DNA of 51,021 nt from an uncultured Bacteroides sp. Lineage in GTDB: Bacteria > Bacteroidota > Bacteroidia > Bacteroidales > Bacteroidaceae. The notes below the pieces were generated by a model. That model was not told the DNA's origin. It ran no database searches and saw nothing but the letters and a program-made list of their open reading frames with translations. Below, piece by piece: positions 26,167 through 35,452 of the stretch. The position numbers and the translations under genes are program-made. The DNA lies in contig CAMTFK010000003.1 of assembly GCA_947071285.1 (NCBI GenBank), forward strand, positions 1-51,021, read 5' to 3'. Positions within the stretch are counted from its first letter, which is position 1. Every line of letters begins with the position of its first letter.

Positions 26167-27534
26167 ATGAAACAACTAACAACCTACTTTCCCCTCCTCT
26201 TCCTGCTCCTTCTCGGAGCCTGCAAGAGTCCCAACTCCGGGAGTCCCGCCCCGCTCACCGACGACGCCCTCATGGACACCGTCCAACGAACCACCTTCAA
26301 CTACTTCTGGGATGGTGCCGAGCCTAACAGCGGCCTTGCCCCCGAACGTATTCACATGGACGGCATCTATCCCGAAAAAGACCAGAACGTCGTCACCTCC
26401 GGCGGTAGCGGCTTCGGCATCATGGCCCTGCTCTCCGGCATCGACCGCGGCTACATCACCCGTGCCGAAGGCCTTGCCCGCATGGAAAAGATAGTCTCTT
26501 TCCTCGAAAAAGCCGACCGCTTCCACGGTGCCTATCCCCATTGGTGGTATGGAGATACCGGAAAAGTGAAACCCTTCGGACAAAAAGACAACGGCGGCGA
26601 CCTCGTAGAAACCGCCTTCCTCATGCAAGGGCTGCTTGCCGTACATCAATATTACACCAATGCTATCGGAAATAGAAAAGACTCCTCCCTGGCAGACAGC
26701 GTCCTGACAACAAGAGAACAAGCCCTTGCCCAGCGCATAGATACCCTCTGGCGCGATGTAGACTGGAACTTCTATCGCCAAGGCGATCAAAATGTACTCT
26801 ACTGGCATTGGAGCCCCGAATACGGCTGGACCATGAACTTTCCCGTTCACGGCTACAACGAATGCCTCATCATGTACATCCTTGCTGCCGCCTCACCTAC
26901 TCACGGGGTTCCTGCCGCCGTCTATCATGATGGTTGGGCACAAAATGGCGCCATCGTCGAACCCCACAAAGTGGAAGGCATCGAACTTCATCTACGCTAC
27001 CAAGGTTGTGAAGCCGGTCCCCTCTTCTGGGCCCACTACTCCTTCCTCGGTCTGAACCCCACAAGATTAAAAGACGAATACTGTGCCAGTTACTTTGATG
27101 AAATGCGTAACCTGACTCTCATCAACCGTGCCTACTGTGTCCGTAATCCGAAGCACTGGAAAGGTTTTGGCGTTGACTGCTGGGGCTTGACCGCCAGCTA
27201 CTCCGTCAACGGTTACGCTGCCCACATGCCGAACGAAAAAGACGACCACGGTGTCATCTCCCCCACCGCCGCCCTTTCGTCCATAGTCTATACCCCGGAG
27301 CAATCGCTCGCCGTAATGCGCCACCTCTACGGAATGGGCGACAAAGTGTTCGGCCCTTACGGCTTCTACGATGCTTTCAGCGAAACAGAAAACTGGTATC
27401 CCAAACGGTATCTCGCCATTGACCAAGGCCCGATAGCTGTCATGATAGAGAATTATCGTACCGGACTACTCTGGAAACTCTTCATGAGCCATCCGGATGT
27501 ACAGGCTGGATTAAAGAAGTTAGGATTCCAATAA
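26167..27534 (+). CDS. GH144-like lipoprotein (putative endo-beta-1,2-glucanase), PUL copy 1
   Basis: A 455-residue lipoprotein with lipobox Cys19 (LLGACKSPNSG). It belongs to the glycoamylase-like group (FNYFWDGAEPNSGLAPERIH, TSGGSGFGIMALLSGIDRGYITRAEG, FHGAYPHWWYGDTGKVKPFGQKDNGGDLVETAFLMQGLL, VLYWHWSPEYGW, GPLFWAHYSFLGLNP), the fold of GH144 endo-beta-1,2-glucanases. The order SusC-SusD-GH3-GH144 is that of the B. thetaiotaomicron locus. Expected role: cut long beta-1,2-glucan into oligosaccharides for the GH3. The residues after the lipobox Cys are not acidic, so surface export is uncertain. It has 14 residues near 170-185 that the second copy lacks. Confidence 0.88.
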   Translation: MKQLTTYFPLLFLLLLGACKSPNSGSPAPLTDDALMDTVQRTTFNYFWDGAEPNSGLAPERIHMDGIYPEKDQNVVTSGGSGFGIMALLSGIDRGYITRAEGLARMEKIVSFLEKADRFHGAYPHWWYGDTGKVKPFGQKDNGGDLVETAFLMQGLLAVHQYYTNAIGNRKDSSLADSVLTTREQALAQRIDTLWRDVDWNFYRQGDQNVLYWHWSPEYGWTMNFPVHGYNECLIMYILAAASPTHGVPAAVYHDGWAQNGAIVEPHKVEGIELHLRYQGCEAGPLFWAHYSFLGLNPTRLKDEYCASYFDEMRNLTLINRAYCVRNPKHWKGFGVDCWGLTASYSVNGYAAHMPNEKDDHGVISPTAALSSIVYTPEQSLAVMRHLYGMGDKVFGPYGFYDAFSETENWYPKRYLAIDQGPIAVMIENYRTGLLWKLFMSHPDVQAGLKKLGFQ

Positions 27535-27550
27535 CCCCTCATTAGGAAAA

Positions 27551-27616
27551 AGTTTTCTCATTACGATGAGAAGTTATTCTCATCATGGTGAGAAAACTTT
27601 CTCATCGTAATGAGAA
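27551..27616. repeat. Three-hairpin cluster after GH144 copy 1
   Basis: TTCTCAT-tacg-ATGAGAA (27555-27572), a middle TTCTCA/TGAGAA hairpin (27577-27594) and TTCTCAT-cgta-ATGAGAA (27599-27616). The first and third are exact 18-base reverse complements of each other, and AGTTTTCTCA (27551-27560) also pairs with TGAGAAAACT (27589-27598). Several folds therefore exclude one another. It may end the first PUL transcript or act as an operator before the regulator gene. Confidence 0.8.
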
Positions 27617-27645
27617 TTTTATTTTCATTGAAACCCGAAATTAAT

Positions 27646-27653
27646 TATCTTTG
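27646..27653 (+). promoter_or_regulatory. -7 element of the SusR-like regulator gene
   Basis: TATCTTTG, 53 bp before the regulator start. The -33 position has TTTT (27622-27625, 20-bp spacer) instead of TTTG. It lies 29 bp downstream of the three-hairpin cluster. Confidence 0.5.
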
Positions 27654-27706
27654 TCCCAAGAACAACTGTAAGGTCGTGACCTTAACTAACCTTTATTCAA
27701 CCTGTT

Positions 27707-30535
27707 ATGGACATTCTAAAGTATATATTCGTCACCTTTGTGTCCCTCTTCACTTGCACCACGATAACTGCCAATCAGAAACCATATGTTACCAACCTGT
27801 CGCGCGACAAATATCATGGGGCCAACAAAAACTGGTCTATCGGGCAGGATGAAAAAGGTATCATGTACTTTGGCAACGCTATCGGATTGCTGGAATCGGA
27901 CGGTATGGAATGGAGACTCTTCCAGACACCGGACGCCAATATTGTGCGTGCCATAGCCGTAGTCGATCATCAGACCATCTACAGCGGTGGCTCCGAAGAC
28001 CTGGGACGCTGGGACCGCGACCAGTCGGGACAACTGAAATACACTTCCCTGAAAGGATTGCTCAAAGAAAGTAATGCACTGGACAATCAAAGCTTCTGGC
28101 GCATCTGGATAGTGGGGGATAAAGTCTATTTCCAATCTTTTAGCCATGTTTACATGTACGATCATCAGACGCTTACCCTCGTGGACGGCCCTACCGACCT
28201 GCTGCTACTGCTGAAAGTGCGTGATGAATACTGGGTACAGGAGATGTACGGTCCGCTCTATCAACTGGACCACCTGTCGCTAAACAAAATACCCGGAAGC
28301 GAGTTTTTGAACGGTACCGTCACCCGCGTCATTCTACCCTATGATACAGACCGCTACCTGATAGGAACTTCCACCGGAGAAATCTATATCTACGACAAGG
28401 AAAGCTTCATTCCCTGGAACCCTTCCCTCTCCCGCCAACTACAAGGGCAAGAGTTGAACTGCGGTATCTACTCCTCCAAACGAAACACCTATTATCTGGG
28501 CACACAACTTAGTGGCGTATACGAAGTAGACACCCAAGGAAATATACTGAACCACTTTTCTGCCGCCAATTCATTACAGAACAATACCATCCTGTCCTTG
28601 TACGAAGACAACCAGAACAACGTCTGGGCAGCCATGGACCGTGGACTCGCCTATATCCGCTATACCGACGGACTAAGCTATTACCGCTCCACCGACGGGG
28701 GATTCGGTGCCGTCTACGATGCCACCATCTGGCACGGCAACCTGCTCGTCGGCACCAACCAAGGCATCTACTATACAGCCCAGAAGAAAATCAACGACTT
28801 GGATATGTTCTCCTCCCTCAAACTGATAGAAGGCACCCAGGGACAAGTATGGTCTTTCCGGCAAATGGACGGACGGCTATTTTGCGGTCACACAAACGGC
28901 CTGCTCGAAATCCTCCCCGACCTTCGCATCCGCCAGCCCTACCGCATCAATACGGGAGTTTTCCGTACCCTGGAAGCCACCATCAATGGAAAACAGATAC
29001 AACTCATCGTCACCTACAAGGAGCTCCTCATTCTGAACCAGTCCACCGGAGAACTAAGTTCGATGGGACAGATATCCGATCCGGTATGCAATGCCGAGGT
29101 AGACCATTTGGGAAACATTTGGTTGGAAACCACCAGCCGGGGTGTTTACAAATGCCGCCTGAACGACGAACTGAATGCTTTCCGCTACTACACCTATTAC
29201 GGCAAAAAAGAAGATAACTCACTGCCCGAACATCTCCGGCTCTTCAAATCGGGCGGACGCATACTGTTCCTGGGCAACGACCAGTTCTATATATACAATG
29301 AGGTGAACGATGACTTGCAAATGGAACAACACCTGAACCAATGTTTTAAGGACATACACAACCTCAAGCGCATCATTCCTTTCAACAGCGAAGAAAGTTG
29401 GGCCACTACGGGCTCTTCCGTCTATCTTTTCTTCTACGACGGTTATATTGCCCGTATCAAGGAAGCCTATAAGATAGAAGCGGACAATCTTTCCCTCGTC
29501 ACCGCCTACGAGAATGCCTCCGTGCTCAATGATTCCTTATCATTAATCTGCCTGGATGCAGGATTTATCCTTCATAATGTCTATCGCAGCAAACGCCAAA
29601 CGGTAGAGCTATCCGCCCCTAACCTGGAGTTTGTCCACATGGGAACAGGGCAGCATACAGGCTACATAGACCTGAACCAGCCTATCCATATCCCCTATCA
29701 GGACAATACAGTCACCGTAGGCTTCTCTGTCAATGCCGCCTTTGCCGGGAATCTCTTTGTGCAATATCAGTTGGAAGAAGTAGACAGTACCTGGAGCACA
29801 CCCGAACGACGGAACAGTATCTCTTACGCCCGTCTGCCCAAAGGAGAATATACCCTGCGACTTCGCACCACAGACGGACTGAACAACTACTCACCGGATA
29901 CTCTCCTGACTTTTGAGGTTCTTCCTCCCTGGTATAATACCATCTGGTGGTACCTCACTTGCTGCGGACTCATTATCATCGCTTTGTTTGTTACTTTCTA
30001 TCTGATGAAACGGCGTTTACAGATTAAACATCTGCGCCGCATGAAAGCCCAGGAAGCCGCACACCTGCGTTCACTGAACGAGCAACTGCAAAATGAGATT
30101 GAAGAAAAAGACGCTGAACTCTTCACCCAGACTTCCTTCATCATCCACAAAAATGAACTGATTCTGAAACTGAAAGAGATTGTTGACGAAATATGTGCCC
30201 GGAACACACAAAAAGGACTGATTCCTTTCTATCAGAAGATAAACACCCTGCTCGCCAACAACCTTGACACAGAAGATGACTGGAAAATGTTCCTCATCAA
30301 GTTTGAGCAGAAGCATCGCAATTTCTTCAAACGCCTGAAAGAAATGCATCCGCAACTCACAAATAATGACCTGCGCCTTTGTGCCTGCCTCAAACTGAAC
30401 ATGGAAACAAAGGATATTGCCTCCCTAATGAACCTTTCGGTGCGGGCAGTCGAAAATAACCGATACCGATTACGGAAAAAGTTCAATCTGCAACCTACTC
30501 AGAACCTGAATGAGTACTTCTTAAGCATAGACTGA
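27707..30535 (+). CDS. SusR-like membrane-spanning transcription regulator
   Basis: A 942-residue one-component regulator. Signal/anchor about 1-22; then a long periplasmic seven-bladed-type propeller region with Reg_prop-like repeats (GLLESDGMEWRLFQTPDANIVRAIAV, SIYEDNQNNVWAA-like units); a Y_Y_Y domain (about 665-740, VQYQLEEVDSTWSTPERRNSISYARLPKGEYTLRLRTTDGLNN); one membrane helix (about 745-767); a cytoplasmic coiled coil; and a LuxR-type helix-turn-helix at about 884-928 (LCACLKLNMETKDIASLMNLSVRAVENNRYRLRKKFNL). There is no kinase or receiver domain, so it is not a hybrid two-component system. Its place between the two PULs suggests that it senses their glycan product and activates one or both. 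Confidence 0.9.
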   Translation: MDILKYIFVTFVSLFTCTTITANQKPYVTNLSRDKYHGANKNWSIGQDEKGIMYFGNAIGLLESDGMEWRLFQTPDANIVRAIAVVDHQTIYSGGSEDLGRWDRDQSGQLKYTSLKGLLKESNALDNQSFWRIWIVGDKVYFQSFSHVYMYDHQTLTLVDGPTDLLLLLKVRDEYWVQEMYGPLYQLDHLSLNKIPGSEFLNGTVTRVILPYDTDRYLIGTSTGEIYIYDKESFIPWNPSLSRQLQGQELNCGIYSSKRNTYYLGTQLSGVYEVDTQGNILNHFSAANSLQNNTILSLYEDNQNNVWAAMDRGLAYIRYTDGLSYYRSTDGGFGAVYDATIWHGNLLVGTNQGIYYTAQKKINDLDMFSSLKLIEGTQGQVWSFRQMDGRLFCGHTNGLLEILPDLRIRQPYRINTGVFRTLEATINGKQIQLIVTYKELLILNQSTGELSSMGQISDPVCNAEVDHLGNIWLETTSRGVYKCRLNDELNAFRYYTYYGKKEDNSLPEHLRLFKSGGRILFLGNDQFYIYNEVNDDLQMEQHLNQCFKDIHNLKRIIPFNSEESWATTGSSVYLFFYDGYIARIKEAYKIEADNLSLVTAYENASVLNDSLSLICLDAGFILHNVYRSKRQTVELSAPNLEFVHMGTGQHTGYIDLNQPIHIPYQDNTVTVGFSVNAAFAGNLFVQYQLEEVDSTWSTPERRNSISYARLPKGEYTLRLRTTDGLNNYSPDTLLTFEVLPPWYNTIWWYLTCCGLIIIALFVTFYLMKRRLQIKHLRRMKAQEAAHLRSLNEQLQNEIEEKDAELFTQTSFIIHKNELILKLKEIVDEICARNTQKGLIPFYQKINTLLANNLDTEDDWKMFLIKFEQKHRNFFKRLKEMHPQLTNNDLRLCACLKLNMETKDIASLMNLSVRAVENNRYRLRKKFNLQPTQNLNEYFLSID

Positions 30536-30544
30536 CACAACACG

Positions 30545-30571
30545 ATAAGCCACTCATAACGAGTGGCTTAT
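30545..30571 (+). terminator. Hairpin terminator after the regulator gene
   Basis: ATAAGCCACTC and GAGTGGCTTAT form an 11-bp stem with a five-base loop, nine bases after the regulator stop. The downstream T content is modest (TTCCGTTTTG), so termination may be partial. Confidence 0.7.
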
Positions 30572-30756
30572 TCCGTTTTGAGTAGTAAAAGTGTAGTCCT
30601 CCATTTGTTAAAAAACAGGGATGTGTATTGGTGGTGAACCCCTTTTTTATGCCCGGCTCATTTCCATTCCTACTTTTGTCCACAGATTTGATGCTCGCAA
30701 AAATCAGATGCGAGAGGTTAAATCAGAACTGAGTTATCCACTAAAAATTTAATGCA

Positions 30757-33700
30757 ATGAAGAAAAAAACACTTCTTCCCTTGGAGAAAGCCTCATGGCT
30801 TAAAAGTTTATTTCTATTAGTGTGCCTCCTACTTTCCGGCACCACTGTATTCGCTCAAGAAAAAACCGTGACCGGTGTTGTCACCGATTCATTCAACGAG
30901 CCGTTAATCGGAGTATCTATTGTAGTGCAAGGCACCAGCAACGGTGTAGTGACCGATATGAATGGAAAGTATTCCATCAAGGCTACCCCGGGTTCCACCC
31001 TTCAATTTTCATACGTAGGTATGGAAAAACAAAGTATCAAAGTAGGCAACCAGAATGTCATCAACGTCCAGTTGAAAGATGATTCGCAAATGCTTGCCGA
31101 AACTGTAGTCATCGGTTACGGTAGTGCCAAGAAGCGCGACCTGACCGGTTCCATCACCAACATTAAAGGTGACGAGATTGCCAACAAACCGGTTGCCAAT
31201 CCTCTGTCCGCCCTGCAAGGCAAAGTGGCCGGTGTGCAGGTCATCAACTCCGGTAAGGCTGGTGAAGACCCCGAAATCCGTGTACGCGGAACAAACTCCA
31301 TCAACGGTTACAAGCCTTTGTATGTAGTAGACGGTTTGTTTAATGACAACATCAACTTCCTGAACCCGCAGGACATCGAGTCTATGGAAATCCTGAAAGA
31401 CCCGTCTTCACTCGCCATCTTCGGTGTGCGTGGTGCCAACGGTGTTATCATCATCACCACCAAGAAGGCTAAAGTGGGACAGACCCGTGTAAACATCAAC
31501 GGTTCGTTCGGCTTCAAGAGTGTGCCCAACCAGATTGAAATGGTGGATGCAGCCGGCTTCAAAGAACTGTATAACGAGCAGTTGAGAAACGAAGGCAGCC
31601 CCGAATTCGACTTCACAGGCTGGAACGGAAACACCAACTGGCAGGACGAAATCTTCCAGACAGGCTTCATTACCAACAACAACGTCAGCATCACAGGCGC
31701 TTCTGAGAAGCACAGCTTCTACCTCGGTGCAGGCTATGCCTACGAACAAGGTAACATCAAGAATGAAAAGTACAGCAAAATCACTTTGAGTGTCAGCAAT
31801 GAATATAAACTGACTGATAATTTCAGAGTTGGTTTCCAGTTCAACGGCGCGCGCATATTGCCCGCTGATACCAAAACGGTGACCACTGCCGTTCGTGCCA
31901 CTCCGGTAGCTACGGTGTTCAACGACCAATATGGTCTCTACACTACCCTGCCCGAATTCCAGAAAGCGCAGATGAACAACCCGATGGTGGATGTTGACCT
32001 GAAAGCCAATACCACGAAAGCAGAAAACTACCGTGGTTCGGGTAACGTATATGCTGAATGGGACTTCCTGAAACATTTCCAGTTCAAGGCTATGTTCTCC
32101 ATGGATTATGCATCGAACAACAGCCGCAAGTACACTCCTATCATTCAGGTATATGATGCCAGTGCAGAAGGAAGTGTGGTTACGCTGGGTGATGGTAAAA
32201 CCGGTGTCAGTCAGGCAAAACAGACAGAAATGAAGACACAAAGCGATTATCTGTTGACCTATACCAACACATGGGGTGAACACAGCCTGACGGCTACCGC
32301 AGGTTTCACTACTTATTTCAACAAACTGGAACAACTGGGAGCTGCCCGCGCACAGGGTGTAGGTCTGGTAATTCCTGATAATTCCGATAAATGGTATGTC
32401 AGCATTGGTGACGCAGGTACTGCCACCAACGAGAGCACACAATGGGAACGCGCCACTGTATCCATGTTGGGACGTATCCTCTACAACTACAAAGGCAGAT
32501 ACTTATTCAATGGTTCGTTCCGTCGTGACGGTTCTTCAGCTTTCTCTTACACAGGCAACCAATGGCAAAACTTCTACTCTGTAGGTGCCGGTTGGCTGAT
32601 GAGCGAAGAAGCTTTCATGAAAGACATCACCTGGCTGGATATGTTGAAACTGAAAGGTTCATGGGGTACACTGGGTAACCAGAATCTGGACAAAGCCTAT
32701 CCCGCAGAACCTTTACTGAGCAATGCATACTCTGCTGTATTCGGAACTCCGTCTGCCGTTTATCCCGGTTATCAGCTTTCTTACCTGCCCAATGCCTCTC
32801 TGAGATGGGAAAAGGTAGAAGCATGGGAAGTAGGTGCAGAAGCCAACTTCTTCCGCAACCGCTTACATCTGGAAGGTGTATACTACAAGAAAACGACGAA
32901 AGACCTGCTCGCCGAAGTACCGGGTATCTCCGGAACCGTGCCGGGTATTGGTAACCTGGGTTCTATCGAAAATAAGGGTATCGAGCTTGCCGTCAACTGG
33001 CGCGACCAGATCGGTGACTGGAACTATAGCATCGGCGGTAACCTGACTACCATTAAGAATAAGGTATTGAGCCTTGTGCAAGAAGGTTACTCCATCATTG
33101 CAGGCGACAAGAGCCAGAGCTACACCATGGCCGGTTACCCAATCGGTTACTTCTATGGTTACAAAGTGGAAGGTGTTTACCAGAGCCAGGCCGATATAGA
33201 CAACTCACCGAAAAACACACTGGCAACCGTAACTCCGGGCGACCTGAAATTCGTAGATGTGGATGGTAATGGTGAAATCACTCCTGCCGACCGTACCATG
33301 ATTGGTAATCCGACTCCGGACGTGACTTATGGTATCAACCTCAACGTAGGATACAAAAACTGGGAACTGGGCATCGATATGATGGGACAGGCCGGTAATG
33401 AAATCTACCGCACATGGGACAACTACAACTGGAGCCAGTTCAACTTCATGAAACAACGTCTGGACCGTTGGCACGGCGAAGGCACCAGCAACAGCCAACC
33501 GTTGCTCAACATGAAGCATACCATCAACAACCTGAACTCTGAATATTACATCGAGGACGGCAGTTTCTTCCGCATTCGTAACGTACAGTTGGCTTACAAC
33601 TTCGACAAGACGTTGCTCTCCAAAATCGGAGTACAGGCACTCAAACTGTATGCTAACGTTCAGAATCTGAAGACTTGGAAGCATAACACCGGTTATACTC

Positions 33701-33795
33701 CCGAGTTGGGTGGTACGGCTATTGCATTCGGCGTAGACGATGGCAGCTATCCGATGCCGGTGATTTATACGTTCGGTTTCAACCTTACTTTCTAA
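30757..33795 (+). CDS. SusC/RagA-type TonB-linked outer-membrane transporter, PUL copy 2
   Basis: A 1012-residue transporter, the same length as the copy 1 protein and aligning throughout without visible gaps. Signal peptide ends TTVFAQ; carboxypeptidase-like, plug and barrel regions are as in copy 1. Differences cluster in the signal peptide and scattered barrel positions (for example TNKIAMTDAEGF against PNQIEMVDAAGF). Over a sampled 60-base stretch (31116-31175 against 19081-19140) all eight differences are synonymous, so the pair diverged under protein-level constraint. Upstream spacing to the regulator is 221 bp. SusD follows after 45 bp with no repeat. Confidence 0.97.
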   Translation: MKKKTLLPLEKASWLKSLFLLVCLLLSGTTVFAQEKTVTGVVTDSFNEPLIGVSIVVQGTSNGVVTDMNGKYSIKATPGSTLQFSYVGMEKQSIKVGNQNVINVQLKDDSQMLAETVVIGYGSAKKRDLTGSITNIKGDEIANKPVANPLSALQGKVAGVQVINSGKAGEDPEIRVRGTNSINGYKPLYVVDGLFNDNINFLNPQDIESMEILKDPSSLAIFGVRGANGVIIITTKKAKVGQTRVNINGSFGFKSVPNQIEMVDAAGFKELYNEQLRNEGSPEFDFTGWNGNTNWQDEIFQTGFITNNNVSITGASEKHSFYLGAGYAYEQGNIKNEKYSKITLSVSNEYKLTDNFRVGFQFNGARILPADTKTVTTAVRATPVATVFNDQYGLYTTLPEFQKAQMNNPMVDVDLKANTTKAENYRGSGNVYAEWDFLKHFQFKAMFSMDYASNNSRKYTPIIQVYDASAEGSVVTLGDGKTGVSQAKQTEMKTQSDYLLTYTNTWGEHSLTATAGFTTYFNKLEQLGAARAQGVGLVIPDNSDKWYVSIGDAGTATNESTQWERATVSMLGRILYNYKGRYLFNGSFRRDGSSAFSYTGNQWQNFYSVGAGWLMSEEAFMKDITWLDMLKLKGSWGTLGNQNLDKAYPAEPLLSNAYSAVFGTPSAVYPGYQLSYLPNASLRWEKVEAWEVGAEANFFRNRLHLEGVYYKKTTKDLLAEVPGISGTVPGIGNLGSIENKGIELAVNWRDQIGDWNYSIGGNLTTIKNKVLSLVQEGYSIIAGDKSQSYTMAGYPIGYFYGYKVEGVYQSQADIDNSPKNTLATVTPGDLKFVDVDGNGEITPADRTMIGNPTPDVTYGINLNVGYKNWELGIDMMGQAGNEIYRTWDNYNWSQFNFMKQRLDRWHGEGTSNSQPLLNMKHTINNLNSEYYIEDGSFFRIRNVQLAYNFDKTLLSKIGVQALKLYANVQNLKTWKHNTGYTPELGGTAIAFGVDDGSYPMPVIYTFGFNLTF

Positions 33796-33840
33796 GATGA
33801 AAAATGAAGAATTATACATTAATCATTAAACATTGAAAAC

Positions 33841-35358
33841 ATGAAGATACAAAAATATATCCTGTCACTGTTGATTGGCTCCGCAGCCCTCTCATTCAGT
33901 TCATGCAACGACTTCCTGGACCGCGATCCGCTGGGACAATTCACGGAAGACGACGCCCCCAACGCCCTTTTAGGCGGAAAGATTTATAATGTGTACTATC
34001 TGATGCGTAGCTATAACATCACTGCCGGCATTCCTTCTTTCATGATAGAAATGGCACGCAGCGAAGACTCGGAAAAAGGTAGTTCGGCAGGCGACGGTGC
34101 TGACGTGGCAGCCATGTACGACGACTTCGAATATACTCCTTCCAACGGAACCATGGGCGCTTACTGGACTCAGAACTATAAGGTTATCTTCCAATGCAAC
34201 GAGGTGCTGGACGATATTGAAAAGGAAGGAAAGACCGACACTGAGACGATGCGCAACAAAGGAGAAGCCCTTTTCTTCCGTGCTTACTGCTACTTCAATC
34301 TGGTACGTGCCTGGGGAGAGGTTCCTCTGATTACCTTCAAAATAGTGGACTCTGCCGAAGCGAATGTAGCCAAAAGCAGCATCGACAAGATTTACTCACA
34401 GATTGACAATGACCTGACCGAAGCAGAAAAACTTCTGCCGCTACAATGGGACTCCAACTATACAGGCCGCGTCACATGGGGTGCCGTGCGTTCTTTGCAT
34501 GCACGTGCTTACATGCAACGTAACGATTGGGACAATATGTATAAACTTTCTACAGAAGTTATCGGCAAGGGACTTTATAACCTCGATACTCCGGTGGACA
34601 AGGTATTTACGGTGGAAGGTGAAAACTGCGGTTCCAGCATCTTCGAACTGCAATGCGAATCAACCGATGCACTGAAAAACAGCCTTACCATTGGTAGCCA
34701 GTTCTGTGAAGTTCAGGGCGTACGTGGCTCCGGTGAGTGGAACTTAGGCTGGGGATGGCACATGGCTACCAGCGAACTGGGCAAAGCCTTCGAACCGGGC
34801 GACCCGCGTAAGGATGCTACCCTGCTCTACTTCCGCCGCAGCATTGATGAACCTATCACGGAAGCCAATACCAATAAGCCTTATGGTGAGTCGCCTGTTT
34901 CCACAGCTATGGGGGCTTACTTCAACAAAAAGGCATATACTGAGCCGTCATTACGCCTGAAATATACCAAAGGCGGTTTCTGGGTAAATATCCGCCTTAT
35001 CCGCTACACAGACGTATTGTTGATGGCTGCCGAAGCTGCCAATGAAAAGAATCTGCCGGGCGAAGCCAAGACATATCTGGAAATGGTGCGTGCACATGCC
35101 CGCGGTCTGGATACAGACATTCTGCCTGAGGTGACTACGAATGACAAAGTTGAACTGCGCAAAGCCATCATGCACGAACGCCGTGTAGAGTTGGCGCTCG
35201 AACCGGGACGTTTCTATGACCTCGTGCGTTGGGGCACTGCCAAAGAAGTACTCGCAGCAGCCGGTAAGACCTACCAGGATAAGAACGCTTATCTGCCTAT
35301 TCCGCAAACGGAAATAGATAAGTCGAAGGGCGTATTGGTACAGAATCCGAACTATTAA
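33841..35358 (+). CDS. SusD/RagB-type glycan-binding lipoprotein, PUL copy 2
   Basis: A 505-residue surface lipoprotein with lipobox Cys22 (SFSSCNDFLDRDPLGQF), identical at its start to the copy 1 SusD. Conserved SusD segments include ALFFRAYCYFNLVRAWGEVPLI, NIRLIRYTDVLLMAAEAANE and HERRVELALEPGRFYDLVRWG. It partners the SusC upstream. A terminator-like hairpin with a T-run lies just after the stop codon and separates SusC/SusD from the enzyme genes, unlike the 18-bp gap in copy 1. Confidence 0.96.
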   Translation: MKIQKYILSLLIGSAALSFSSCNDFLDRDPLGQFTEDDAPNALLGGKIYNVYYLMRSYNITAGIPSFMIEMARSEDSEKGSSAGDGADVAAMYDDFEYTPSNGTMGAYWTQNYKVIFQCNEVLDDIEKEGKTDTETMRNKGEALFFRAYCYFNLVRAWGEVPLITFKIVDSAEANVAKSSIDKIYSQIDNDLTEAEKLLPLQWDSNYTGRVTWGAVRSLHARAYMQRNDWDNMYKLSTEVIGKGLYNLDTPVDKVFTVEGENCGSSIFELQCESTDALKNSLTIGSQFCEVQGVRGSGEWNLGWGWHMATSELGKAFEPGDPRKDATLLYFRRSIDEPITEANTNKPYGESPVSTAMGAYFNKKAYTEPSLRLKYTKGGFWVNIRLIRYTDVLLMAAEAANEKNLPGEAKTYLEMVRAHARGLDTDILPEVTTNDKVELRKAIMHERRVELALEPGRFYDLVRWGTAKEVLAAAGKTYQDKNAYLPIPQTEIDKSKGVLVQNPNY

Positions 35359-35364
35359 TAAAAT

Positions 35365-35417
35365 TGGGAGTTGAGGGTTCAGAGTTTCGGCTCTTGATGT
35401 TCAACTCCCATTTTTTT
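35365..35417 (+). terminator. Intra-operon terminator between SusD and GH3, PUL copy 2
   Basis: TGGGAGTTGA (35365-35374) pairs perfectly with TCAACTCCCA (35401-35410) around a 26-base loop, followed directly by seven T. This is an intrinsic terminator form. Being inside a four-gene set it should lower enzyme expression relative to SusC/SusD. PUL copy 1 lacks it. Confidence 0.75.
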
Positions 35418-35452
35418 ATTTTCAATTTTCAATTCTCAATTTATATAAGTGT

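Noticed and set aside
27707..30535. Hybrid two-component system (HTCS) call for the regulator
   Set aside because: The propeller and Y_Y_Y domains fit, but there is no histidine kinase core and no receiver; the cytoplasmic part is a coiled coil and a LuxR-type helix-turn-helix.
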